Shown here piece after piece: positions 1 through 7,032 of a stretch of DNA of 19,367 nucleotides. Position 1 is the stretch's first letter. Each line of letters starts with the position of its first letter. Source of the DNA: Lachnospiraceae bacterium UBA3645 (GTDB taxonomy: Bacteria > Bacillota > Clostridia > Lachnospirales > Lachnospiraceae); assembly GCA_002373555.1 (NCBI GenBank), contig DFKM01000242.1:1-19367 (forward strand), read 5' to 3'. The notes below the pieces were generated by a model. It was not told the DNA's origin, did not search any database, and saw only the letters and a list, made by a program, of their open reading frames with translations. Both the position numbers and the translations under genes were made by a program.

Positions 1-152
1 TCCAGCAGGTTCAGGCAGCGCAGGAAGGTGGATTTTCCGGAGCCGGACGGTCCGATCACGACGACCTTCTCCCCTTTACTGATATGCTCGGTAATGCCGC
101 AGAGGACTTCATTGTTCCCGAAGCTTTTCCGCAGATCCTTAACGTCTATCAC
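1..152 (-). CDS. Polar amino acid ABC transporter ATP-binding protein, N-terminal part (runs off the window)
   Basis: This is the nucleotide-binding subunit of the amino acid importer encoded by the next two genes; it hydrolyses ATP on the inner face of the membrane to drive uptake. Only the first 50 codons are visible. They read MIDVKDLRKSFGNNEVL and continue to a perfect Walker A motif, GPSGSGKST, at about residues 36-44, followed by FLRCLNLL, which is typical of GlnQ/HisP/ArtP-type ATPases. No ATG is available; I chose GTG at 150-152 because AAAGGAGG lies about 10 nt upstream. The start lies inside the end of the permease gene (14-nt overlap), so translation is probably coupled. The family is certain from the motif. 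The exact amino acid cannot be told from the ATPase. Confidence 0.9.
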   Translation of the reverse strand, partial: MIDVKDLRKSFGNNEVLCGITEHISKGEKVVVIGPSGSGKSTFLRCLNLL

Positions 153-846
153 TTGCAGCCAGCCTCCTTTCCAGTACGCCGATCAGAGCAGCGATGATCA
201 TGACAAGAACCAGATATACGATCGCGATGCCGACAAACGGGAACAGGGCCTGGTAGGTCTTTCCCTGGATCAGCTGGGCGGCTTTCGTCAGATCCCTGAC
301 GCCGATGACCGTCACGAGCGATGTATCTTTCAGAAGCGCGATGAGCTCATTGCCGAGTGCGGGAAGGATATTCTTGACCGCCTGCGGGATCACAATGAAG
401 CGCATGGCCGGCAGATAGGACAGGCCGAGCGAACGGGCTGCCTCCATCTGGCCTTTGTCCACCGACATGATGCCGCCGCGGATGATCTCAGCGACATAGG
501 CGCCGGAATTGATGCCGAAGGTCAGCATTGCCACGCCGACGGCATTCCTGGTATTGGCGAAAATGACAAAATACATGATCAGAAGCTGCACCATCAGGGG
601 CGTGCCGCGGATCACCGTGGTGTAGACCTGGGCGATCTTGTTGATGATGCCGAGAAGCGCATTTTTCTGGCCGGGACGCTGCTGGTCATGGACCGTTCTC
701 ACGATCGCAACGATCACGCCCAGCACGATACCCAGAAGCAGCGCGACTGCAGCGACTTCCAGCGTCACGCCGACGCCCTTCAGATACATGAGCCACCGGT
801 CGCCCTCGATAAAGCTCTGGTTAAATCCGGCTCTGAATTTTTCCAT
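139..846 (-). CDS. Polar amino acid ABC transporter permease (HisM/GlnP/ArtQ type)
   Basis: Inner-membrane channel subunit of an amino acid ABC importer, 235 aa, the usual length for the family. After a short cytoplasmic N-terminus there are several hydrophobic segments (roughly residues 30-52, 85-110 and 195-225). The diagnostic EAA loop that docks the ATPase is at about residues 136-175 (EAARSLGLS, then VIPQAVKNILPALGNE, then LLKDTSL). The ATG is preceded by AGGAAAGGA at a good distance. The gene lies 101 nt downstream of the solute receptor gene, with a stem-loop in the gap, and overlaps the ATPase gene at its end. Receptor, permease and ATPase form the standard three-part importer. A single permease gene implies a homodimeric channel unless another one lies beyond the window. 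Confidence 0.95.
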   Translation of the reverse strand: MEKFRAGFNQSFIEGDRWLMYLKGVGVTLEVAAVALLLGIVLGVIVAIVRTVHDQQRPGQKNALLGIINKIAQVYTTVIRGTPLMVQLLIMYFVIFANTRNAVGVAMLTFGINSGAYVAEIIRGGIMSVDKGQMEAARSLGLSYLPAMRFIVIPQAVKNILPALGNELIALLKDTSLVTVIGVRDLTKAAQLIQGKTYQALFPFVGIAIVYLVLVMIIAALIGVLERRLAASDRR

Positions 847-892
847 CCTTCATTCCTTTCCTGTCATCCGGCGAGCTGCCTTCCGCATAAGA

Positions 893-914
893 GAAGGGGC
901 TTTGCAGCCCCTTC
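893..914 (-). terminator. Stem-loop between receptor and permease genes (attenuator or mRNA stabiliser)
   Basis: A perfect 8-bp inverted repeat (GAAGGGGC, 6-nt loop, GCCCCTTC) lies 33 nt after the receptor stop codon. In the direction of transcription it is followed by TCTCTTATG, a poor uridine tract. It is therefore more likely a partial terminator or a 3' stabiliser than a full stop. Such elements commonly keep receptor mRNA more abundant than permease mRNA in ABC operons. Confidence 0.6.
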
Positions 915-947
915 ATTCTGTTTATTATACCCGAAAATTCCGCAGGG

Positions 948-1802
948 TCATTCCGCTTTGATATATTTTGCCAGGATCTCATCCACGGTGCCGTCGGCCT
1001 TCAGCTCCGCCAGTGCGGAATTGATCGCAGCCAGAAGGGCAGGATTTTCCTTGCTTACGCCGATCGCATAATCCTCGGAAGTAAACTCGGTATCCAGAAT
1101 CTTCAGTCCCTCATTCTCAGCAACAAAAGTCTTAGCCGGCTCCTGGTCGATGACGACGCAGTCGATCTTGTCGGTCAGCAGCGCCTGCACGGCATTCGCG
1201 CCGTTCGGGAAAGCAGTCACGTTCTCTTCACCGTATCCGCCGTCCTCGGGAGCAGCGGAGCAGTAGTTATATCCCGTGGTGCTCTCCTGGCATCCGATCA
1301 TCTTTCCGTTCAGATCATCGACGGAAGCGATCTCGGAGCCTTCCTTCACGATGATAACCTGAACGCCCGTAGCATAAACATCGGCAAAATCGATGTTCTG
1401 TTTTCTCTCTTCTGTTACGGTAAGACCTGCCATCGCGATGTCATCCTTGCCGGTCTGTACGGAAGTGATGACGGCACCGAAATCCATGTCGTCCACGACA
1501 AGCTCCAGGCCGAGCTTCTCGGCGATCGCGCCGGCGATCTCTACATCGATACCCTCGAAATCACCGTTGTCGGCGACATACTCATAAGGAGCGAAAGATG
1601 CGTTCGTTGCCATGTAAAGCTTGCCCTCTTCCACAGTGGTGAATTCGCCTGCTTCTGCAGCTGCCGCTTCCGTTTCAGCTGCTTCCGCCGCTTCGGTCTC
1701 AGCTGCCGCCGTTGTCTCTGCCGCCTGATTGCCGCCGCTGCAGGCTGCAAGGCTGAGCGCCATCAGCGCAGCAAGCATCAGTGCTGTGATTTTTTTCATC
1801 AT
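948..1802 (-). CDS. Polar amino acid ABC transporter substrate-binding lipoprotein
   Basis: Extracellular receptor that captures an amino acid and delivers it to the adjacent permease. The 284-aa product starts MMKKITALML and has a lipobox ending LSLAAC (lipidated Cys at about residue 21). A roughly 30-residue Ala/Glu/Thr linker follows, then a bacterial SBP family 3 domain. Family signs are NASFAPYEY, the FEGIDVEIAGAIAEKL segment and MAGLTVTEERKQNIDFADVY. An in-frame extension upstream to 1895 exists, but it would cover the promoter and a terminator. The ATG at 1802 has AAGGGAG 8 nt upstream, so that start is preferred; the next ATG, one codon on, is also possible. The fold places it in the Gln/Cys/Arg/His receptor group; the exact ligand is not readable. 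Confidence 0.95.
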   Translation of the reverse strand: MMKKITALMLAALMALSLAACSGGNQAAETTAAAETEAAEAAETEAAAAEAGEFTTVEEGKLYMATNASFAPYEYVADNGDFEGIDVEIAGAIAEKLGLELVVDDMDFGAVITSVQTGKDDIAMAGLTVTEERKQNIDFADVYATGVQVIIVKEGSEIASVDDLNGKMIGCQESTTGYNYCSAAPEDGGYGEENVTAFPNGANAVQALLTDKIDCVVIDQEPAKTFVAENEGLKILDTEFTSEDYAIGVSKENPALLAAINSALAELKADGTVDEILAKYIKAE

Positions 1803-1845
1803 GATTTTTTCTCCCTTCCTGATTGGTGAAAACCATTTGCCGACA

Positions 1846-1874
1846 ATTTTATAACCCATTGCAGGCTTTGTCAA
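1846..1874 (-). promoter_or_regulatory. Sigma-A type promoter of the amino acid transporter operon
   Basis: A perfect -35 TTGACA (1869-1874) is separated by 17 bp from TAAAAT (1846-1851), on the minus strand. Transcription should start near 1839, about 37 nt before the receptor ATG. The -35 lies inside the T-rich tail of the upstream tRNA terminator, so the two elements are packed together. Confidence 0.8.
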
Positions 1875-1881
1875 GCAAACA

Positions 1882-1906
1882 AAAGCCGCGCACACGGCGC
1901 GGCTTT
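1882..1906 (-). terminator. Rho-independent terminator of the tRNA-Val gene
   Basis: A 9-bp perfect stem (AAAGCCGCG/CGCGGCTTT) with a short loop is followed on the minus strand by TTTTGTTTGCTT. It begins three bases after the mature 3' end of the tRNA, so it serves that transcript. Confidence 0.85.
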
Positions 1907-1908
1907 GA

Positions 1909-1981
1909 TGGAGACAACAGGACTCGAACCTGCGACCCTTTACACGTCAAGCAAATGCTCTCCCAGCTGAGCTATGTCTCC
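1909..1981 (-). tRNA. tRNA-Val, anticodon GAC
   Basis: All cloverleaf elements can be drawn on the minus strand. The 7-bp acceptor stem GGAGACA/TGTCTCC is perfect. The D arm is GCTC-AGCTGGGA-GAGC. The anticodon stem TTTGC/GTAAA carries the loop TTGACGT, with anticodon GAC (Val, reading GUC and GUU). The variable loop is GGGTC, and the T arm GCAGG-TTCGAGT-CCTGT has the standard TTCGA loop. Discriminator base is A. The 3' CCA is not encoded (TCA follows), so CCA must be added by a nucleotidyltransferase. Total length is 73 nt. Confidence 0.97.
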
Positions 1982-1988
1982 GCGGGAT

Positions 1989-2017
1989 ACTATAGCACAC
2001 TTCGGAGCACGATGCAA
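1989..2017 (-). promoter_or_regulatory. Promoter of tRNA-Val
   Basis: On the minus strand, TTGCAT (2012-2017), a 17-bp spacer and TATAGT (1989-1994) lie immediately upstream of the tRNA 5' end at 1981. The tRNA is therefore a single-gene transcription unit with its own promoter and terminator. Confidence 0.8.
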
Positions 2018-2088
2018 GCGAAAAAATCAAATGTCGGAAAATATTTTTAATTGTGTCATTCGTCTATGCTTTTTATCGTTTTCCGGCT

Positions 2089-2925
2089 TTATTCTCCCCG
2101 GATCCGGCCGATCAGCCAGCAGACAGCGAACGCAAGCACGTCTACGGCAACGATCGTAGAGCCGACCGGCGTGCCCGCAAAGATCGAGATCACGATCCCG
2201 GAAAATGCGCAGACCACCGAGAGGACGGCCGAGCAGACCGTTACGGACAGAAAGCTCTCAAATACCCGCATAGCGGAAAGCGCCGGGAAGATCACAAGCG
2301 CGGAGATCAGCAGGGAGCCCACCAGATTCATGGCCAGCACGATGATCACCGCGATCACGATCGCGATCAGCAGATTGTAATTGTCCGCCTTCGTCCCGGC
2401 CGACCTGGCAAAGTTCTCGTCAAAGGTGACGGCAAAGATCCTGTTGTAGAAAAAGATGAAGATCAGCGTCACCGCGACGGAGAGCACCGAACACAGGATC
2501 ACCTCACCTCTTGTGAGCGTCAGGATCGAAGTGGAACCGAACAGCGTGCTGCAGACATCGCCGGACAGATTGGAGGATGTCGAGAAAATATTCATCAGCA
2601 GATAGCCGAAGGCAAGTGCGCCCACGGAGATCATCGCGATCGCCGCATCGCCCTTGATCCGGGTATTCTGGCCGGTACGCAGCAGCAGGACAGCACTGAT
2701 GACCGTAAAGGGCATGACGATCAGCATCTCGTTCGTCAGATTCAAAACCGATGCGATCGCGATGCCGCCGAATGCAACGTGCGAAAGTCCGTCGCCGATG
2801 AAGGAAAAACGCTTCAGCACCAGCGTAACGCCCAGAAGAGACGAGCAGAACGCGATCAGCACGCCGACGATCAGCGCATAACGGACAAACGGATAGGAAA
2901 GATACATGATTAAAGTAGAGATCAT
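2089..2925 (-). CDS. Metal (Zn/Mn-type) ABC transporter permease
   Basis: Integral membrane subunit of a divalent-metal importer of the ABC-3 family (ZnuB/MntB/TroC type), 278 aa, normal length. It is hydrophobic along its whole length. Family features include the N-terminal segment FVRYALIVGVLIAFCSSLLGVTLVLKR, the highly conserved FSFIGDGLSHVAFGG at about residues 41-55, and a second conserved region, VGSLLISALVIFPALSAM, near residues 202-219. The ATG overlaps the TGA of the ATPase gene (ATGA), which shows operon structure and translational coupling. No metal receptor (ZnuA/TroA-like) gene is present on either side, so the receptor must be encoded elsewhere. Zinc or manganese cannot be distinguished from the permease. 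Confidence 0.93.
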   Translation of the reverse strand: MISTLIMYLSYPFVRYALIVGVLIAFCSSLLGVTLVLKRFSFIGDGLSHVAFGGIAIASVLNLTNEMLIVMPFTVISAVLLLRTGQNTRIKGDAAIAMISVGALAFGYLLMNIFSTSSNLSGDVCSTLFGSTSILTLTRGEVILCSVLSVAVTLIFIFFYNRIFAVTFDENFARSAGTKADNYNLLIAIVIAVIIVLAMNLVGSLLISALVIFPALSAMRVFESFLSVTVCSAVLSVVCAFSGIVISIFAGTPVGSTIVAVDVLAFAVCWLIGRIRGE

Positions 2926-3674
2926 TGCACCGTATCCTTCCCCAGAACTTCCTCCAGACGGCTGATATCCTCTTTGATCTGTTCCTCATCGACAAAGAAT
3001 TTTCCGATCTCACTGTTCAGATATTCTTTCTTTGTCCCGAAGAACAGCTTGTCGCCGATATGCAGGATATGCGTGGCATATCGTACGGCGGCGTTGATAT
3101 CATGCGAGATCATGATGATGGTGGTCCCTTCGTCATTCAGGGATTTGATGAGCGCATACATCTCCGCCGTGACCTTGGGATCCAGGCCGGAGACGGGCTC
3201 GTCCAGAAGCATCAGCTTTCTGGTCGCACAGAGCGCTCTGGCAAGCAGCACTCTCTGCTGCTGTCCGCCGGACAGATCCCGGTAGCAGCGGTCCTTCAGT
3301 GCGCTGATGCCCATCTTTTCAATATTTTCCTCTGCCAGCTGTTTTTCTTCTTTATTATAAAACGGTCTGCGGCCCATCCTGCCCTGACATCCGGACAGAA
3401 CGATCTCCTTTACGGATGCTGGAAAATCCTTCTGTACGACCGTCTGCTGCGGGAGATAGCCGATCTCATTCTGCTGCAGGCCGTCGCCCCAGACGATCTC
3501 TCCGCCAGCCGGCGGATTCAGCCCGAGAATGGTCTTCATCAGGGTCGACTTTCCGGAGCCGTTCTCTCCCACGATGCAGAGATAGTTTCCTTTATTCACT
3601 TCAAAATTCAGGCCTTTCAGGATCACGTCCGAACCGTATCCCAAAGACAGATCCTTCGCTGTCAGCATAGCCAT
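2922..3674 (-). CDS. Metal (Zn/Mn-type) ABC transporter ATP-binding protein
   Basis: ATPase subunit that energises the metal permease encoded next to it, 250 aa. All ABC motifs are intact: Walker A GENGSGKST (about 36-44), Q-loop YLPQQ (73-77), signature LSGGQQQRV (134-142), Walker B LMLLDEP (154-160), D-loop SGLD, and the switch histidine in ISHD (H191). The segment LDPKVTAEMYALI is typical of the ZnuC/AdcC/MntA subgroup. The chosen ATG (MAMLTAKDLSLGYG) has GAGGAGG 7 nt upstream; a second ATG two codons later is less well placed. It is the first gene of a two-gene operon expressed from the promoter at 3708-3736, which is crowded with repeats that look like operator sites. Confidence 0.93.
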   Translation of the reverse strand: MAMLTAKDLSLGYGSDVILKGLNFEVNKGNYLCIVGENGSGKSTLMKTILGLNPPAGGEIVWGDGLQQNEIGYLPQQTVVQKDFPASVKEIVLSGCQGRMGRRPFYNKEEKQLAEENIEKMGISALKDRCYRDLSGGQQQRVLLARALCATRKLMLLDEPVSGLDPKVTAEMYALIKSLNDEGTTIIMISHDINAAVRYATHILHIGDKLFFGTKKEYLNSEIGKFFVDEEQIKEDISRLEEVLGKDTVQ

Positions 3675-3692
3675 GATATCGCCTCCTCAAAA

Positions 3693-3750
3693 CGGGAATC
3701 GTTCCCGATTATAGTCCCGGATCGGGAATGTGTCAAGCGAAATCGGGAAT
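3693..3750. repeat. Operator-like cluster of ATCGGGAAT half-sites around the metal transporter promoter
   Basis: Four copies of a CGGGAA-containing half-site lie within 58 bp. The palindrome CGGGAA-TCG-TTCCCG (3693-3707) contains two, in opposite orientations. A direct copy ATCGGGAAT at 3721-3729 sits inside the -35/-10 spacer. Another, AATCGGGAAT at 3741-3750, lies just upstream of the -35. The last two are exactly 21 bp apart, two DNA turns. Position and symmetry suggest a repressor site, most simply for a metal-sensing regulator. The motif does not match the B. subtilis Zur or streptococcal AdcR consensus that I know, so the regulator is unassigned. Confidence 0.6.
3708..3736 (-). promoter_or_regulatory. 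Consensus sigma-A promoter of the metal transporter operon
   Basis: A perfect TTGACA (3731-3736), a 17-bp spacer and a perfect TATAAT (3708-3713) are present on the minus strand. Transcription should start near 3701, giving a leader of about 27 nt. So strong a promoter surrounded by repeated half-sites suggests control by repression. Confidence 0.88.
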
Positions 3751-3779
3751 GATTATCAAAACATCGCTGTCAGCCGCCG

Positions 3780-6068
3780 TCAGTCCTCCTGTTCCCGCCG
3801 TTCTTTCAGGAATCCGTAGACATCCACGGCCCGGTCTTCGGAAAAGACCGCTGTCAGGGCACCGTCCCAGGCAGTGCAGAAACAGGAACAGCCTGCTGCG
3901 GAAAGCCGGGCGAGCGCTTCCGGCGACGGATGTCCGTACAGATTTCCCGGGCTGCAGCTGATGAAACCGGTCTCCGGCGACAGCGCCCTGACAAAATCTT
4001 CCGAGGAGGAATTCTTTGATCCGTGATGGCCGACCTTCAGAAAATCAATGTCCGGAAGATCCATGCGCTCCATCAGACGCTTCTCGCCTTCCTCCCCCAG
4101 ATCGCCGGGAAACAGCGCCGTCACGCCGGCATATTCCAGGAGCATGACCAGCGATGTCTCGTTCGGGTCCCTTGCCGCAAAATACTCTTCCGATTCCTGA
4201 TCCGGATAAATACAGCGGAAACGGACCGCTCCGCTGCCGGCAGCATCACCGGCGGACAGGATCCTAACCGGCACCTGCTTCTCATCCGCTGCTGCCAGGA
4301 TCCCCGCCAGTTCTTCCGATTCTGCTTCCGTCCGGCTGAGCAGCAGGCAGTCTGTCTGCAGGAACGGATCCCGCAGCAGCGCCTCCGCTCCGTTGATATG
4401 ATCCCCGTCGCTGTGCGTCAGCAGCAGGAAGGACAGTCTGCGCACGCCCAGGCTCTTCAGCGCGGGCAAGATCCGGTTCCTTCCGGCCTCCTCCACCGAG
4501 CTGCTGCCGGCATCGATCAGGAAATCCCGGCCGTCGGCCCGGATCAGCGTACAGTCCCCCTGTCCGACATCGACTGAGATGATCTGAAACCCGCTTTCGG
4601 GGAGCGGAAGGATCAGGAGAGTGAAGAGCACACAGAGGATGCCTGTTTTCAGCAGCCCGGCTGCAGCCGCCTGCCGGTTCCCGCGCCTTCCGTGCTTTAG
4701 CGGAGACGCCAGCCACGCCTTTTTCTGTCTGCGCCGGAGCGTAAGAACGACTGTAAACAGGAGGATATAATAGACCGCCGTTCTCGGGAGTCCCGGCACG
4801 CCCGTGATCACTCCTGCACCCGGCAGCCGCAGCGCTGTCTCCGCGGTCATCCGGTACCAGGACACCGTCAGATGTCCCGGCAGGAACAGCAGCCATACGC
4901 CCGGAAGGCCCAGCATGCCCCAGACCGTCCCCGCCATCGCGGAGATCAGGACAACTCCTGCCAGCGGGATCACCAGCAGATTTGTGAGCATGCTGAGGGG
5001 CAGAAGCGTTCCCGTCATCATCAGCTGCACCGGCATCGTCATGAGCCAGATGGAGGCCGCCGGTGCCAGGCCGCGCAGGATCCCGGGGACATACCGCAGC
5101 CACTCATAGAGGACCGGCGTGATCACACTGATCGAGAGGATCGCCAGAAAAGAGAGCTGGAAGCCCCGCTGCCAGAGCATCAGCGGCTGACCGCACAGGA
5201 TCAGAATGCCTGCCATGCTCATTGCAGAGAGCAGATCATAGCTTCGCTTCAGCGGGATGGCCAGGATCATAAGGATGAACATTACAAGCGCCCGTATAGA
5301 TGAAGTTCCCGCCCCTGAGAGCAGCACATAACAGCCGACCAGTGCGGCGCTGGCGGTCACCTGTACGAACGGAGGCGTACCGAGCCGTTTCAGCAGCGCT
5401 AATACTGCCATGCCGATCACAGAGACATGCAGCCCGCTCACCGCCAGGATGTGCGAGATCCCGGCATTCCGGAACAGATCCGATACCTCATCCTCCATCA
5501 TCCCCTTGTCGCCCAGAAGCATCGCTGCGAAGATGCCCGCGTCCTCCGCGGACGCATTTCCGAGGATGATCCCGGAAGCCTGCAGCCGGATCCGTGAAAG
5601 TGCTCTTCTGACAGCCGAAAGCAGCCTGCCGGTAATCCCTCCGCCGCCATCCTCCGGCAGGATCTCCCGCCGTTCTTCCTTCAGCCGGAACTCTACGCCC
5701 TGGGCCAGATAATAGGCCTCCGAATCGAACTGTCCCGGGTCGGACGGCGCCGGGAACCGGGAGAGCACGCCGGTCACTTTTACGCGGCAGCCGGCCTCCG
5801 GCGGCTGGCTGCCTGCATAGACAAGCAGATCCCCGGCTTCCGCCGGGACAGCCTTTTCCACCGCCGTCACGTCCTCCAGAACATAAGAAAAGCCCGCCCT
5901 GCCTTCCCTGACCGAGCGGACTTTACCGTATGCGGTAATAACGGCAGTCTGCCTGCCGTTCATTCTCTCATAAAGCGCGCTGGCTTTTACCAGCGGCATG
6001 CCCAACAGATGCATCAGCCACTCTCCCGCGATCATGACCCCGAGCAGAAAGAGAAGCGGTCTTTTCAT
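3780..6068 (-). CDS. comEC: ComEC/Rec2-family DNA uptake channel protein
   Basis: Polytopic membrane protein that, in transformable bacteria, forms the channel carrying single-stranded DNA into the cell. Its 762 aa match the usual length. The N-terminal third holds a DUF4131/OB-like region (about 40-160, including VRSVREGRAGFSYVLEDV). The Competence domain with many membrane segments follows (about 190-470; ISHILAVSGLHVSVIGM is the conserved core motif). The C-terminal metallo-beta-lactamase-like domain (about 505-745) has SVDVGQGDC, the metal motif THSDGDH (first His at about 552) and KVGHHGSKNSSS near 680. The ATG is preceded by AAGGA. The gene starts 16 nt after the GerMN lipoprotein gene and is the last gene of the comEA operon. 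All key residues look intact, so it should be functional. Confidence 0.95.
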   Translation of the reverse strand: MKRPLLFLLGVMIAGEWLMHLLGMPLVKASALYERMNGRQTAVITAYGKVRSVREGRAGFSYVLEDVTAVEKAVPAEAGDLLVYAGSQPPEAGCRVKVTGVLSRFPAPSDPGQFDSEAYYLAQGVEFRLKEERREILPEDGGGGITGRLLSAVRRALSRIRLQASGIILGNASAEDAGIFAAMLLGDKGMMEDEVSDLFRNAGISHILAVSGLHVSVIGMAVLALLKRLGTPPFVQVTASAALVGCYVLLSGAGTSSIRALVMFILMILAIPLKRSYDLLSAMSMAGILILCGQPLMLWQRGFQLSFLAILSISVITPVLYEWLRYVPGILRGLAPAASIWLMTMPVQLMMTGTLLPLSMLTNLLVIPLAGVVLISAMAGTVWGMLGLPGVWLLFLPGHLTVSWYRMTAETALRLPGAGVITGVPGLPRTAVYYILLFTVVLTLRRRQKKAWLASPLKHGRRGNRQAAAAGLLKTGILCVLFTLLILPLPESGFQIISVDVGQGDCTLIRADGRDFLIDAGSSSVEEAGRNRILPALKSLGVRRLSFLLLTHSDGDHINGAEALLRDPFLQTDCLLLSRTEAESEELAGILAAADEKQVPVRILSAGDAAGSGAVRFRCIYPDQESEEYFAARDPNETSLVMLLEYAGVTALFPGDLGEEGEKRLMERMDLPDIDFLKVGHHGSKNSSSEDFVRALSPETGFISCSPGNLYGHPSPEALARLSAAGCSCFCTAWDGALTAVFSEDRAVDVYGFLKERREQED

Positions 6069-6084
6069 GCAAATGTTTCCTTAT

Positions 6085-7032
6085 TTAATCGATCATCTCT
6101 TCGTCCGCTTCCAGCGGCGCCTTGATGGAAAGTCCTTCTTCCAGGACGACATCGGCGGAACCGTTCACGGTAAGCTGCACCATATTGATGCCGGGGATCG
6201 CACAGAGCGTATTGACGATCGAGTACACCGGCAGCTTATACGAATACTCCAGTTCCTGGTTCCCGAAGGTGTCATTCAGATTCACGTAGCAGATCCCGTC
6301 AGTGACCGTGATATCCGTCGCTTCCGTACCGACCGGGATCACATTCCGGAGCGATTCCTTCTGCGGGCCGCCGATCAGAAGGGAGACGGCCATTTTGGCA
6401 AGCGTTGCCTGATCATATCCCTCTTCGACCGTCGCGTAGCGCTCTTCGCTTGACAGAAGCGGTTCCTCCGCAGCGCCGAAATAAAGCGTGAGTTCGATCT
6501 CCTGCGCGTGCTCGTTCTGGAAGATCGTATCGACAAAGCTGTCGGCCGAGATATTGCCCACTTCCGCATCATATTCGTTGGTCAGCGGATTGCCGTTCAC
6601 ATTGATCACGACCGAATCCGCATCCTCCACGCTCAGCATGCTCTTGACAAGGGCCGCACGGAGGAGCGATTCATTCATGGTGCCGACTTCCGGATAATCC
6701 CCCTTCAGATAGAGGACGAGTGTCTTGTCCTGCCAGGCCGTATGGTCCAGTTCCAGCGATTCCGGCAGCGCACTTCCGCCGTCCGGGAATTCGCCGTCCC
6801 TGAGCGCAAGGAACATGTCACTGATCTTGGCATCACCTGTGCTTTTGATCTCTACAGGTGTGTTCGCCAGCCCTGTTCTGTCGCTTTTAATGTAATAGAC
6901 CTGCGGGCCTTCCGGCTGCGTTTCTTCCGTCTGCTGCGCTGTCGTCCCGCATCCGCCAAGGAGCAGGGACAGCGTCAGGACCAGCAGCATCACCGCTGCG
7001 GAGAACGATGCATGTTCAGATAACTTATTCAT
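6085..7032 (-). CDS. GerMN-domain lipoprotein
   Basis: Secreted lipoprotein of 315 aa: hydrophobic signal at residues 11-26, lipobox LLGGC with the lipidated Cys at 28, then a Thr/Gln/Glu-rich linker. The C-terminal half (about 175-300) reads as a GerMN domain (VSLLIGGPQKESLRNVIPVGTEATDITVTDGICYVNLND, then YSIVNTLCAIPGINMVQLTVNG). A second, more diverged copy seems to cover about 60-165 (LVLYLKGDYPEVG, LLRAALVKSMLSVEDADSVVINVNGNPL). GerMN domains occur in spore germination protein GerM and in LpqB-like lipoproteins linked to two-component systems. The ATG lies inside the end of the kinase gene (8-nt overlap), with GGAGGAGG upstream. The overlap suggests it works with the kinase, perhaps as an extracytoplasmic accessory protein; this is inference. 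Confidence 0.85.
   Translation of the reverse strand: MNKLSEHASFSAAVMLLVLTLSLLLGGCGTTAQQTEETQPEGPQVYYIKSDRTGLANTPVEIKSTGDAKISDMFLALRDGEFPDGGSALPESLELDHTAWQDKTLVLYLKGDYPEVGTMNESLLRAALVKSMLSVEDADSVVINVNGNPLTNEYDAEVGNISADSFVDTIFQNEHAQEIELTLYFGAAEEPLLSSEERYATVEEGYDQATLAKMAVSLLIGGPQKESLRNVIPVGTEATDITVTDGICYVNLNDTFGNQELEYSYKLPVYSIVNTLCAIPGINMVQLTVNGSADVVLEEGLSIKAPLEADEEMID

Noticed and set aside
28..1071. Plus-strand open frame across the amino acid transporter genes
   Set aside because: It covers permease and receptor genes with unmistakable motifs on the other strand and has no ribosome site or recognisable domain.
1803..1895. In-frame N-terminal extension of the amino acid receptor
   Set aside because: It would run through the promoter and tRNA terminator, and would bury the signal peptide, which starts cleanly at 1802.
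2032..2088. Inverted repeat CGGAAAA/TTTTCCG after the metal permease gene considered as a terminator
   Set aside because: The arms are 7 bp, AT-rich and separated by about 37 nt, so a stable terminator hairpin is doubtful although T-runs follow.
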